Source of the DNA: Gammaproteobacteria bacterium
GTDB taxonomy: Bacteria; Pseudomonadota; Gammaproteobacteria; Arenicellales; Poriferihabitantaceae
NCBI GenBank assembly: GCA_011523765.1
Contig: WTGA01000070.1
Coordinates: forward strand, 1-40,342
Direction of reading: 5' to 3'
Length of the DNA stretch: 40,342 nt
The notes beneath the pieces were generated by a model. The model was not told the DNA's origin. It was given only the letters and a program-made list of their open reading frames with translations, and did no database searches. This document shows positions 8,925-17,759 of the stretch, piece after piece (position 1 is the stretch's first letter; every line of letters starts with the position of its first letter). The position numbers were made by a program, and so were the translations under genes.

Positions 8925-11027
8925 CTATCCTCCATTCCCCATTTGCTTTTCGAGAGCTTGCCGCACCAAACCCATGACATAGGGCAACTCTTCTGGCTTA
9001 TTCATCTCTATCTCGATATCACCGTTACCCCAACGCCCTTTGTTGGTAACATCTTTAGCAAGGCTTTTCGGATCACGCAATTCGGCGAATTGCATGTTGA
9101 GCGTCAGTCTGAGAAGATTCTTCAGTGGCACAACATCTACAAAGTTAGTCTCAGCTTTATAGGCAACGTAAAGCTTGAGGAAGTCTTCTCTTACACATGG
9201 GTCAAGCAACAACACCTGCTTGCGAAAAGCATTAAAAAGGTCGCGCATTGATGAGCCCTTCGCAAGATTGGAATGGTCATCAATCGTGTAGCGTTCCATG
9301 TTCTCATCCGGGCGTGCTCTGTACAATTGAAGGCATGCAACTGACAATGAAGGCACTGCCCACACCCGCGTAGCCATCGAAGCAAGCCTGTCAGCGCGTG
9401 CCTTGATGGCAATCTCATCCCAAACTTCATAGTTACCAATATCTTCGTTCACCTTCAGGGGGCTTTTTCTGAACCCCTTTTCCATATCACGCTTTTCTGC
9501 AAATGGACGATCACTGTATTCAGAATTATATCCAGTGAGTGTAAGGTTTCCGAGAGTATGCAACCAGGTTTCCCGCACGCGTTCCCATTCAGGACCGAGT
9601 TCATTTTTCCATTTGGAGGACAGGTTCTCATTTTGCGGCAGTATGTGTTCAATCGTATATTCTTCGACCGGAACATATTCTTTGCGTCCGTAATTCTCAA
9701 GGCGCCGCAACCAGTAGCTCCGGAGCTTAAAATGATAGAGGTCACGTATAACGAATTCTCTTTTAAATTCTTCATCTTTGGGGAAGCGGCGGTAAGAAGG
9801 CATCGTCAGAAAATGCGCTTTAATGCTTTCCAGATACCGATCTTTTTTCAGGGACCGTCCAAATGTGGTGAAAGTCGTGTTCAATGAGTTTGTTGGGATG
9901 TTACACACCTTGCGACGAAATACGTATGCCTCGACCAACCGCACAGCAGATTCGAAATCTTCATCAGTTAACCTGTTGTTCACAAAGTCGTCGTAGAGTT
10001 CGAGCAAAAATGGATAGACGACTTTCACTTCCAGTTCCCGGAGGTCACGAAAGGCCTTTGCCAGTTGCTTGTTAGGCTCTTTATCCAGCTCCATAGCACA
10101 GTAATAACCGGAAAAAGTATGGATATCTTCAACCAGTGCTTCTATTCCTGCAACTTCTATTTCAGGCGTGCTCGCATATGACTTGAATGCCTTGTACACT
10201 GCCCTGCGATTTGGGATATCTCCTGTTTTAAGTGTCAGGTAGTCCCGCATGAAACGATCAAAATGGGAACTGTAGCCCTCTTGGCCGAAAGCGATTTCCA
10301 TTGGCCGCCAGTAGTCTGTGTACAGCCGGTTCTGCTCATCAGGCCCCAGACTCATCAGAATGAAATTACGGATCAGGTCAGCTTGGCTGAGGTCGAGACC
10401 AGTCGAATTCATGCTCTCGAAGATGAGTTGCGGGTTGTCCTGATTTCGACTGAGCGCGATGTCCACAACGACTAATTTAGCAAGACCACGACAAAGCCCG
10501 GAAAGGTCATCGGCAATCTCTTTTATCTTTTTCTGAAAAAAGGTGAAGTTCTCGGCAATTCGTAACGACGAGCGGACCGCGGACCATGGTTTTTGCTGAA
10601 TTAGTGCCAAAAGACTGTCTTTGTCAGTTTGTGTAAGCAACAGCTTGAATCTGTCTTCTCCTTCCTCCAAGTTGTTGAGCAGGTAATAGTTGCGTAACTT
10701 TTTGGCCGAAAATCCACTCAATGGTTCGCGGTCTCCCAATTGTTGCGCGAGGGCTTCGAGAATCAGGGTGATCGTAGTCAGTCTTTGCTGACCATCGATC
10801 ACGAGAAGTGATGACTGGCTGGAAACCTGATAAATGTCCTGCTCAATATAGACGATGGACCCTACAAAATGAGCGGATATCTCACTATTACTGCCGGTGC
10901 GCAGGATGTCATCCCAAAGCTGAAGGCACTGGTGCTCGGTCCAGGAATAGGTGCGCTGGTAAATCGGAATGATGAATTGCGGTGACTTTTTCAAAAAGTT
11001 GAGAAAATTGGTTTCTGTAGCTTTCAT
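8925..11027 (-). CDS. GmrSD-like DUF262/DUF1524 type IV restriction nuclease with DUF5655-like tail
   Basis: A 700-residue protein likely to act in defence against phages with modified DNA. The N-terminal DUF262 (ParB/Srx-like NTPase) domain shows IPIYQRTYSW (residues 21-29) and DGQQRLTT (78-85). The middle carries the DUF1524 His-Asn-His nuclease region, with YTIEHILPQN near 457-466 and GNLTLTGYNSEYSDRPFAEK downstream. The last ~120 residues (LLRLTLNMQFAELRDP, then GRWGNGDIEIEM) resemble DUF5655. GmrS and GmrD functions are thus in one chain, as in BrxU/SspE-type proteins. The ATG at 11027 is chosen because the protein then begins just before the family motif; an upstream ATG at 11093 falls in the repeat. 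The gene is A+T-richer than its neighbours, suggesting transfer. Confidence 0.9.
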   Translation of the reverse strand: MKATETNFLNFLKKSPQFIIPIYQRTYSWTEHQCLQLWDDILRTGSNSEISAHFVGSIVYIEQDIYQVSSQSSLLVIDGQQRLTTITLILEALAQQLGDREPLSGFSAKKLRNYYLLNNLEEGEDRFKLLLTQTDKDSLLALIQQKPWSAVRSSLRIAENFTFFQKKIKEIADDLSGLCRGLAKLVVVDIALSRNQDNPQLIFESMNSTGLDLSQADLIRNFILMSLGPDEQNRLYTDYWRPMEIAFGQEGYSSHFDRFMRDYLTLKTGDIPNRRAVYKAFKSYASTPEIEVAGIEALVEDIHTFSGYYCAMELDKEPNKQLAKAFRDLRELEVKVVYPFLLELYDDFVNNRLTDEDFESAVRLVEAYVFRRKVCNIPTNSLNTTFTTFGRSLKKDRYLESIKAHFLTMPSYRRFPKDEEFKREFVIRDLYHFKLRSYWLRRLENYGRKEYVPVEEYTIEHILPQNENLSSKWKNELGPEWERVRETWLHTLGNLTLTGYNSEYSDRPFAEKRDMEKGFRKSPLKVNEDIGNYEVWDEIAIKARADRLASMATRVWAVPSLSVACLQLYRARPDENMERYTIDDHSNLAKGSSMRDLFNAFRKQVLLLDPCVREDFLKLYVAYKAETNFVDVVPLKNLLRLTLNMQFAELRDPKSLAKDVTNKGRWGNGDIEIEMNKPEELPYVMGLVRQALEKQMGNGG

Positions 11028-11070
11028 GATTACATTTTTACGTGTGTAGTCGATAAGGACTTTCGGCATT

Positions 11071-11091
11071 CCCCATTTGGGCAACGCACTC
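11071..11091 (+). repeat. Right copy of imperfect direct repeat flanking the nuclease gene
   Basis: CCCCATTTGGGCAACGCACTC differs from the left copy (8456-8476) at three positions. Plus-strand reading through this copy gives an open stretch of about 60 codons (P-H-L-G-N-A-L-N-Y, then SELLRKVEAYFPEINQYLI) ending at a stop near 11250. This may be the end of a decayed gene. I cannot assign it to a family. Confidence 0.4.
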
Positions 11092-11286
11092 AACTACCGA
11101 CCAAATTACTTCTCTGAATTGCTCCGGAAAGTTGAAGCTTATTTCCCAGAAATCAACCAATACCTGATCACAGGAAGCTTGAGCCTCTTCGCCATGTCCT
11201 GGGTCGACAGATTGGGTTACGCCACGAACCTTTTCAGGATTTCCCCAGGATAGCGGATTGGTGACGGGTTCACGCTGGTCGCTCCA

Positions 11287-11604
11287 TCACGCTACCGCGC
11301 CCAGACCATTCTTCGAGACCAGAGTCAGGAGTTTCAACGACGCACCTCGCGGCCGCTTTTCGCCACGCTCCCACTGACTCACCAAACCCGTCGTCACATT
11401 GAGATAGCGGGCGAACACGGCCTGACTTGCATTCTCCCGAAGCCGAAGCGCCCGAATGTCTTCCGGCGATATCGCTTCCACCGGTGTCAGACACATCTCG
11501 TCAAACACCCGCATGGTCTTCTTGGGCATGATGCCAGCCTCGGCCAGACCGAGTGCTGCCTCGTGCGCGGCCGCCAGCGCTTCATTCTTGTACTGCTTGG
11601 TCAT
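11287..11604 (-). CDS. XRE-family antitoxin (HigA/NadS-like)
   Basis: 105-residue cytoplasmic DNA-binding antitoxin. The C-terminal half is a helix-turn-helix of the XRE class (RLRENASQAVFARYLNVTTG, then VSQWERGEKRPRGASLKLL). The N-terminal half (residues 1-50, with KKTMRVFDEMCLTPVEAISP) is typical of antitoxins paired with RelE-like toxins of the PF06296 family. Its start overlaps the end of the toxin gene by 23 bases, so the two are translationally coupled in toxin-first order. It should neutralise the toxin and, with it, repress the promoter at 12006-12034, where a palindrome lies between -35 and -10. Confidence 0.9.
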   Translation of the reverse strand: MTKQYKNEALAAAHEAALGLAEAGIMPKKTMRVFDEMCLTPVEAISPEDIRALRLRENASQAVFARYLNVTTGLVSQWERGEKRPRGASLKLLTLVSKNGLGAVA

Positions 11605-11971
11605 CGCATTTCACCTCGATAATCGCTCCAACTGCCTGCGCCGCCGCGACACCGGCTTGGTTCAAGGACAGATATTCATTAGCCAACAACCGGAAAACCA
11701 CCAGCTCGTCCCGCCGCACATTGTCCCGGCCGCTCTTGGCGAAGCCGTAGACGAAAAACGCCAAGTCCCCCCTGCGAAACAGCACGATCGCGCGAAAACC
11801 GCCAGACCGACCGCCACCCTTGCGGGCAATACGCTGCTTAATGACACCGCCTCCAAGGTCGGCGTCGACCAGACCCATCAAGGCACGGTCGACCGCGTCG
11901 CACAACGCAGCGTCCTCCAATCCCTCGCGATTCGCGAAACGTGCGAACGCCTTGGTCTTAAACGTCTGCAA
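11582..11971 (-). CDS. RelE-superfamily toxin (PF06296 type)
   Basis: 129-residue toxin expected to be a ribosome-associated or free mRNA interferase. The sequence FKTKAFARFANREGLEDAAL near the N-terminus, then GGGVIKQRIARKGGGRSGGF and FRRGDLAFFVYGFAKSGRDN, is characteristic of the family. There is no ATG in the right place. A TTG at 11971 follows AGGA with six bases between and gives the usual M-x-x-F-K-T-K beginning; a GTG 12 bases upstream is the alternative. The open frame extends further upstream but overruns the promoter. It is co-transcribed with, and overlaps, the antitoxin gene. Confidence 0.88.
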   Translation of the reverse strand: MQTFKTKAFARFANREGLEDAALCDAVDRALMGLVDADLGGGVIKQRIARKGGGRSGGFRAIVLFRRGDLAFFVYGFAKSGRDNVRRDELVVFRLLANEYLSLNQAGVAAAQAVGAIIEVKCDDQAVQE

Positions 11972-12005
11972 TCTGTATCCTGCGAACACCTGCCATACAA
12001 AAATT

Positions 12006-12034
12006 TTATAACACAAAGTGTGGGGTTTTCCAAT
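12006..12034 (-). promoter_or_regulatory. Toxin-antitoxin promoter with operator-like palindrome
   Basis: On the minus strand TTGGAA (12029-12034) and TATAAA (12006-12011) are separated by exactly 17 bases. ACACAAAGTGT (12012-12022), a perfect inverted repeat with three central bases, sits in the spacer next to the -10 box, where a repressor would block RNA polymerase. Transcription would begin near 12000, about 28 bases before the TTG start of the toxin gene. Confidence 0.65.
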
Positions 12035-12877
12035 CAAATGTCCCCAGATGCTGGAATTTTTTCCCGGAAAAGTCGGCACAAACAGAAACTCCCTTAATTT
12101 ATTCGCTCCAGCCCCTGTGACAGATTCTGGGCCATACCCTGAATTTCGCGCATTGTCATTTTCTTCGATTGATCGAACCGACCAATTGTCTGCCGTCCTT
12201 CCCGGTGCTGTGCCCATATTATCCCGTACACGCCTCCAGCCGAGGCCGACTTGCGCCGGTTCTCACAGGGGGAGCGCTGCCAGTGGAAATGTAGCGAGGC
12301 AGGACAGCAATGGCTCTACAGAATGCTTCCTGGTGACGGTTCTGCCTCTTTGCCGGTTTGGGTCATCTTCTCGTTGTCGCTCATAGAAACCGACTATAAA
12401 ACCGGTCTTTCGGTTTCCACGTGCAGTCTCTGTATGCTTGTTTGCCGTCTTCGTTTCGACTCTGTTCACCGATGGCCTAGATTCCACCAGGCCCGGCTTC
12501 TGTCCAGAGGATCGAGCCATCCCATTTCCTGCTTTTAAGAAGCAACCGATTTGGCTGGCGCCTCTTTCAGATCATGCCTTGGCAACCTTGGACTGTATAC
12601 TCCGGTCGGGTCGTCGGTCACCGTTTCTTTGGACACCCGTACACACTCCCATTTCTTCCCCTCCCCGGGCAAAGCTGGACTTCCACCCGCTGACTGATTA
12701 CCATGCCGGCTACACCTCATTTCCCAAAAACCTCGGGTGGCGCACTTCGGAGTGGAAGCGGGTGAACCATCCAGCGGGCTTTTTTCGGTTTCCAATGAAG
12801 CAGGGCGGGTACGACCAATGAAAAGAAAACCGGGCACAGGGAAGAAGTGGGTTGTTCCGCGTGATTCCCGGAAACCC
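12035..12877. other. Long intergenic region without recognisable gene
   Basis: About 840 bases between the toxin promoter and the exported propeller protein. Open frames exist (for example 12438-12821 on the plus strand) but their translations are Pro/Ser/Arg-rich without recognisable motifs. One inverted repeat is visible: GAAACCG near 12387 pairs with CGGTTTC near 12412, but with a long loop and no T-run. I see no tRNA, no intact insertion sequence and no clear promoter. Confidence 0.6.
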
Positions 12878-14116
12878 ATGAAAACCCGAATCCTCAGTAT
12901 CGCCCTTTTCCTTGTGTTGGTATTGACTGCCCCGCTGGCAAGCGGGGAAGACCAGCCGGAACCCTACGGCCCCCCCGAAACCACCGTTGGCTATACCCGA
13001 CAGACCATTGCGGTTGCAGGCCATGAATTTGAAGTCCAGGTTCCGCAAACCTTTCATCTGGAACTGTTGAACCCGAAACTGAATCGCCCGAGGATTATCA
13101 GCTTTCATGGAGACAGGATGTTTATCGGGTCCGGGTCGGGAAATCTTTACTGGATGGACCCTCCCTACCGGGAAACCCGTACCCTGGCCAAGATGGGAGG
13201 GTACCCCCACAGTATCGTGGTCCGTGATCAAACGATTCTGATCGCCCGAACCCATGGCATCTACCAGGCCCCGTATACCCGGGAGACCCGCTGGATAGCG
13301 GAAGAGGACTTTGAACTGCTGGTCGCACTGCCGGGCGGTTGGGGCCACAACAGCCGAACCATGAAACCGGGTCCCGATGGAAACCTGCATGTCAGCCTGG
13401 GAATCCGGGGCAACTGCAGTGATGAGTACCTGGACGCGTCCTATGAGTTCGATTCCCGGAGAGGAGGAATCCATGTCATCGATGAGTCGGGCCCCGTTGC
13501 CACCCTGGTACCCTTTGCGAGCGGATTGAGGAATCCGGTGGGATTCGACTGGCATCCGGAGTCAAAGACCATGTATGCCAGCAATAACGGCCCGGATCAC
13601 CTGGGGTTTGACCAGCCGCCGGAATACTTTTCTGAAATCAAACGGGGCTCTTTCCACGGCATGCCCTGGTTCCAGTTTGACGGGGAGAAACTCCGCCGGG
13701 ACCCCTGTGCCCAATCCGTTCCTCCAAGGCCGGTATCCGAGGTTTCCATTCCGGTCGCCACATTCGACCCGCGAAATGCGCCCATGGATCTCGCGTTTGT
13801 TCCCTCCCACGGGAAAGCCACTGAGTTTGCAGGCGATGCCATCGTTGCGCTGCGGGGATCATGGGGCACCGCGCCGGATGGCAGCGGGACGGGTGATCCA
13901 GCCACCCGCCGACACCCGAAACTGGTCCTGGTAGAGTTTGAGAATGGCCAGGCCACCTCCAATGTGCTCGACCTCACTCTCGGGTTCCAATCCGCACCCG
14001 GGGAACGCTGGATCCGGCCCGTCGGGGTCGCGGTCGGCCCCGACGGGGAAATCTACTTTACCAGTGATTCCGGAATCCAGGGACTGTACCGGTTGAAAAA
14101 AACGGAGCCGGAATAG
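12878..14116 (+). CDS. Exported PQQ sugar dehydrogenase/sorbosone dehydrogenase-like beta-propeller protein
   Basis: 412-residue protein with a signal peptide (MKTRILSIALFLVLVLTAPL, then ASGED), so periplasmic. The body is a six-bladed propeller of the soluble glucose/sorbosone dehydrogenase fold (PF07995 type). Supporting motifs are KPGPDGNLHVSLGIRGNC, GLRNPVGFDWHPESKTMY, SNNGPDHLG and, near the end, VGPDGEIYFTSDSGIQGLYR. The family uses PQQ and calcium to oxidise sugars, but many members are uncharacterised, and the PQQ-binding residues cannot be assigned by eye. The ATG at 12878 is chosen because it puts the signal peptide at the N-terminus; in-frame ATGs at 12818 and 12737 would add 20 or 47 non-conserved residues. 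No neighbouring gene makes PQQ. Confidence 0.8.
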   Translation: MKTRILSIALFLVLVLTAPLASGEDQPEPYGPPETTVGYTRQTIAVAGHEFEVQVPQTFHLELLNPKLNRPRIISFHGDRMFIGSGSGNLYWMDPPYRETRTLAKMGGYPHSIVVRDQTILIARTHGIYQAPYTRETRWIAEEDFELLVALPGGWGHNSRTMKPGPDGNLHVSLGIRGNCSDEYLDASYEFDSRRGGIHVIDESGPVATLVPFASGLRNPVGFDWHPESKTMYASNNGPDHLGFDQPPEYFSEIKRGSFHGMPWFQFDGEKLRRDPCAQSVPPRPVSEVSIPVATFDPRNAPMDLAFVPSHGKATEFAGDAIVALRGSWGTAPDGSGTGDPATRRHPKLVLVEFENGQATSNVLDLTLGFQSAPGERWIRPVGVAVGPDGEIYFTSDSGIQGLYRLKKTEPE

Positions 14117-14307
14117 GCGGTCCGGAAAAATACTCCCTGGAACCGGTTTCCGTCATCCGATGCCGGCCCGGGATGATCACGCGTCCCCGAATCGGCCCTT
14201 CCCGTACTGGGGTCCTCCTGGTACCCGCCAGACGGATTATGATGGATTTTCGCTGGGGAACCGGCCAGGTAAACCGAAAAACCGTGAATGATCGGTATTT
14301 TATGCTT

Positions 14308-14313
14308 TATAAT
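14308..14313 (+). promoter_or_regulatory. Possible -10 box upstream of hspQ
   Basis: A consensus TATAAT lies about 80 bases before the hspQ start. No good -35 is seen 16-18 bases upstream (best is TGAATG at 14285), and no sigma-32-type element was recognised. Confidence 0.3.
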
Positions 14314-14392
14314 CGGTGCTTACCCATAACTCCAGGCTTGGTGGGTGTTTACACCTGTTCGTATTGAGAACGGGCAGGTCACCCGGCTCCCC

Positions 14393-14725
14393 ATGAAAAT
14401 GATTAAAATAGCAAAATTCCAGATTGGACAGGTCGTGCAGCACCGATTGCATGCGTTTCGGGGTGTAATTTTTGATGTGGACCCCGAATTCAGTAATACC
14501 GAAGAATGGTATGAGTCGATTCCCGCAGAGGTTCGGCCAATCAAGGAGCAACCGTTCTATCATCTGCTCGCGGAAAATGAAGATGCACAATATGTGGCGT
14601 ATGTTTCGGAGCAGAATCTTCTCCTGGACGAAACCGGGCTGCCCGTCGGCCATCCCCAGGTAAACGACCTGTTTATCCGCAATGAAAGCGGAGAATACGT
14701 GATTCGCCCCGGCATGACACACTAA
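14393..14725 (+). CDS. hspQ: Heat shock protein HspQ
   Basis: 110-residue cytoplasmic protein of the HspQ/YccV family, a hemimethylated-oriC-binding protein later shown in enterobacteria to be a specificity factor for Lon. The pattern FQIGQVVQHRLHAFRGVIFD, VDPEFSNTEEW, then PFYHLLAENE and YVSEQNLLLD matches the family, as does the length (about 105). The ATG at 14393 is chosen because it places the conserved FxIGQ motif about ten residues in; an upstream GTG-initiated frame at 14345 adds 16 unlike residues. A second ATG follows at 14399. It stands alone between two longer gaps. Confidence 0.9.
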   Translation: MKMIKIAKFQIGQVVQHRLHAFRGVIFDVDPEFSNTEEWYESIPAEVRPIKEQPFYHLLAENEDAQYVAYVSEQNLLLDETGLPVGHPQVNDLFIRNESGEYVIRPGMTH

Positions 14726-15030
14726 CCGGGCGAGCGCATCCGGTCATTCCGCTGGCACTGGGGCGACAGCGAACGGTGGGTATTGAGCGTTCCCGGCACG
14801 AATTGCAGGGAGCCGCTCCGGCACCGCATATCAGCCGATTACGGGTGGAGATTCGTCACGGGTCCCCAGCCGAGGTCGAAGTCCGCCGATCGGTTAAACG
14901 GACCGAGGCAGGCATAAACCCGGACCATGGCTCAAATGGTCTCGTTGGTGCCTGCGGGTTCTCCCTGTACACCTCTTATTCCTCAACACAGCCCGTCCGC
15001 CGTGGACAGTGAATCCCGCCTTGAATCACC
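14726..15030. other. Intergenic region, nothing recognised
   Basis: About 305 bases between hspQ and the SNF2 gene. A short inverted pair (GTCCG near 14880 and CGGAC near 14900) is visible, but no terminator with a T-run, no promoter and no convincing reading frame. Confidence 0.5.
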
Positions 15031-17742
15031 ATGACCGTTGAACTGGGGATCACTCCGCTCGGACACCTGCGCTGCTACCGCCCTTCCGTGGACACCTTGA
15101 CGGACACCTCGAGGATGGCCGTCCCGGCCGTGGTCGAAAACGCTTTTGGCAAGGGGATCGGGGACGGGTTATTTGCTCTGTCCGCCTATAGAAATCCGGT
15201 TGATCTGCCTTCCGGATTCCGGTTCTGGCGCGAATTTGCCTGTGCGTACATGACCACGCGTTGCCGGCTGCCTGCATCCGCTGCCAACCCGCTGGAAGCG
15301 ATCGCCTTTTCGGCACAGGAAACATCTGTCCCGCCATTGAACAACGCTCCCCCCATGAAGGGGGCCGAGTACCTGTCACAGGCGGTGTATGAGCACACCT
15401 GGACAACGATGGACCTCTGGCTTTGCGAACAGGTGAACCATGCGGGAGTCAGCCTTGCCGAATTCCTTGCCGACCAGGCCCCATTGTGGCACCAGCTCGG
15501 CCGTGTATGCTTTCATCTTGCCGAAAACAAACAGGACAATGAGTATCCCTTCGCGTTTATGGCAACCTATATTGCGGAGATTTCCAGCCAGGGAAACGCG
15601 AAACACCAGCCGCTGCACCGGGCTCTTCAGCAATACGCGGGGGCCCGGAACAAGCAACAGTTGATCAACCTGCTTTCCCCGATCCATCACGCGAGCAAAC
15701 GCAGCGAACTGGTCCGGGAACTGCTGGAGGAGGGAGATATCTATTATCCTCTGGCCTGGCTCCCGGATGAAGCCTACCGTTTTCTCCGGGACCTGCCGAC
15801 GTTTGAGATGGCCGGCCTTTCCGTCCGGTTGCCCGACTGGTGGAAAAAACGGGTCCGCCCCCAGGTCAGCGTCAATATCGGCAATCAAAAAGGCCAGAAC
15901 CTGACGGCAAAATCGCTTCTCGACTTCACTGTCGAGCTGACACTCGGCGACCAACCCCTGACCGAGGAGGAATGGCGTCAGTTGATGGACTCCGAACAGA
16001 GCCTGGTTCTGTTTAAAGGCCAGTGGATTGAAGTCGACCGGGAAAAGCTGGCCGAAGCCCTGGAACATTGGAAAAACGTGGAAGAGGAGATCGCGGCCGA
16101 CGGAATTTCCTTTATTGAGGGAATGCGGTTGTTGGCGGGCTCTCCCATGGATTTGTCCACGGCGACTGACAGCAGCCCTGAATACCAATGGTCCTCGGTG
16201 CAGGCAGGAACCGCCCTGAGGGAACTGCTGGACAAAGTCCGCCATCCCGACATGCAGGCGTCCACCCGGGTCGGCAAAAACCTCCGGGTTTCCCTGCGAC
16301 CTTATCAACAGCACGGATTGAATTGGCTGTGGCATCTGAGCCAGTTGAAGCTGGGGGCCTGCCTTGCAGACGACATGGGACTTGGCAAAACCATTCAGGT
16401 GATCGCGCTGTTGCTGGCGATCAAGAACCAGCATCTCAACCAACCTTCGTTGTTGGTTCTGCCGGCGTCCCTGCTCGGGAACTGGCAGGATGAGCTGGAA
16501 AAATGCGCTCCCTCGATCACCAGCCTGATCATTCACCGTTCATACGGACACAAAGGCACCGGGGTGGAGGCCGAGGAGCCCGCCAGCGACCCGGTGTTGG
16601 GCAAAGACCTGGTCATCACCACGTATGGCATGTTGTCCCGCGAAACGTGGCTGCTGGAAGTGCCGTGGTATCTGGTGATCCTGGATGAAGCACAGGCCAT
16701 CAAGAACCCGGGGACCCGCCAGGCGAAAGCGGCCAAGGAACTGAAAGCCGAATCACGGATCGCCCTGACCGGCACCCCCGTGGAAAACCGGCTTGGCGAC
16801 TTGTGGTCGCTGTTTGATTTTCTTTGCCCGGGACTGCTTGGCTCTGCCGGTCGCTTCAAAGCCTTTGTCAAATCACTCGAAGGCCGCAAGCAAGACCAGT
16901 ATGCACCGCTCAGAAACCTGGTCCAGCCCTATATCCTGCGCCGCCTCAAAACCGACAAGACCATCCTGACCGACCTGCCCGAAAAAACCCAGGTCCACGC
17001 CTACTGCATTCTCAGTAAAAAACAAGCCATGCTCTATCAAAACTCGGTGGAATCCCTGGCCCGTGCTCTGGAGGAAGCCCGGGATGAATCCGGTGATATG
17101 CAAAGAAAGGGGATGGTATTGTCCTATATTTTGCGCTTCAAGCAGATCTGCAATCATCCCTCCCAGTGGTTGGGCGATGAAGAATATCGTCCGCAGGACA
17201 GTGGTAAATTTGCGCGCCTGGCGCAAATCTGCGAGGAAATCGCCCTGCGCCAGGAAAAAGCCCTGGTGTTTACCCAGTATCGGGCTATGATCGGACCCTT
17301 GGCGGATTTTTTGAACACCTGCTTTGGCCAGCCCGGCCTGACTTTGCATGGCGGTACTGCGATCGGGCAACGCAAGAAACGGGTGGATCTTTTTCAACGG
17401 GAAGAGGGACCTCCCTTTTTTGTCATCTCGCTGAAAGCCGGTGGGGTCGGTTTGAACCTGACCCAGGCCTCCCATGTGATTCATTTCGACCGCTGGTGGA
17501 ATCCGGCCGTTGAAAACCAGGCTACCGACCGGGCCTTCCGTATTGGGCAACAGCGCAATGTGCTGGTCCACAAAATGGTTTGCCAAGGTACCGTCGAGGA
17601 CAAGATTGACCGGCTGATTACCGAGAAAACCGCCCTCGCGGACAATCTTCTGGGCGGAGGGGCTGAAACGTTGTTGACTGAAATGGGCAATGAAGAGTTG
17701 ATACAACTCGTAACCCTGGACATCGATAAAATCGGATCCTGA
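15031..17742 (+). CDS. SNF2/SWI2-family ATPase (DUF3670-type) helicase-like protein
   Basis: 903-residue cytoplasmic DNA-translocating ATPase. Residues ~1-410 form the bacterial SNF2-associated region, with TAKSLLDFTVELTLGDQPLT (about 290-310) as in PF12419/DUF3670. The motor follows: ADDMGLGKTIQVIALLLAI (about 445-463, Walker A), VILDEAQAIKNP (about 549-560), ALTGTPVENRLGDLWSLFDF, and in the second RecA lobe SLKAGGVGLNLTQASHVIHF and QATDRAFRIGQ (about 829-839). No nuclease or methylase domain is fused. The partner gene with a SWIM zinc finger begins 17 bases after the stop, the well-known bacterial SNF2-SWIM pairing, which suggests a joint DNA-repair or chromatin-like role. The Shine-Dalgarno before the ATG is weak. 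Confidence 0.93.
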   Translation: MTVELGITPLGHLRCYRPSVDTLTDTSRMAVPAVVENAFGKGIGDGLFALSAYRNPVDLPSGFRFWREFACAYMTTRCRLPASAANPLEAIAFSAQETSVPPLNNAPPMKGAEYLSQAVYEHTWTTMDLWLCEQVNHAGVSLAEFLADQAPLWHQLGRVCFHLAENKQDNEYPFAFMATYIAEISSQGNAKHQPLHRALQQYAGARNKQQLINLLSPIHHASKRSELVRELLEEGDIYYPLAWLPDEAYRFLRDLPTFEMAGLSVRLPDWWKKRVRPQVSVNIGNQKGQNLTAKSLLDFTVELTLGDQPLTEEEWRQLMDSEQSLVLFKGQWIEVDREKLAEALEHWKNVEEEIAADGISFIEGMRLLAGSPMDLSTATDSSPEYQWSSVQAGTALRELLDKVRHPDMQASTRVGKNLRVSLRPYQQHGLNWLWHLSQLKLGACLADDMGLGKTIQVIALLLAIKNQHLNQPSLLVLPASLLGNWQDELEKCAPSITSLIIHRSYGHKGTGVEAEEPASDPVLGKDLVITTYGMLSRETWLLEVPWYLVILDEAQAIKNPGTRQAKAAKELKAESRIALTGTPVENRLGDLWSLFDFLCPGLLGSAGRFKAFVKSLEGRKQDQYAPLRNLVQPYILRRLKTDKTILTDLPEKTQVHAYCILSKKQAMLYQNSVESLARALEEARDESGDMQRKGMVLSYILRFKQICNHPSQWLGDEEYRPQDSGKFARLAQICEEIALRQEKALVFTQYRAMIGPLADFLNTCFGQPGLTLHGGTAIGQRKKRVDLFQREEGPPFFVISLKAGGVGLNLTQASHVIHFDRWWNPAVENQATDRAFRIGQQRNVLVHKMVCQGTVEDKIDRLITEKTALADNLLGGGAETLLTEMGNEELIQLVTLDIDKIGS

Positions 17743-17759
17743 GACCGGAAAAATATAAC

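Noticed and set aside
8440-11260. Insertion sequence remnant carrying the nuclease
   Set aside because: The two repeat-linked open stretches could not be tied to any transposase, and no terminal inverted repeats were visible; kept only as a direct repeat observation.
12438-12821. Open frame of 127 codons in the 12.0-12.9 kb gap
   Set aside because: No ribosome-binding site, no recognisable domain, Pro/Ser/Arg-rich translation; read as non-coding.
14776-15012. 78-codon open frame between hspQ and the SNF2 gene
   Set aside because: No start signal and no protein pattern; likely chance in G+C-rich DNA.
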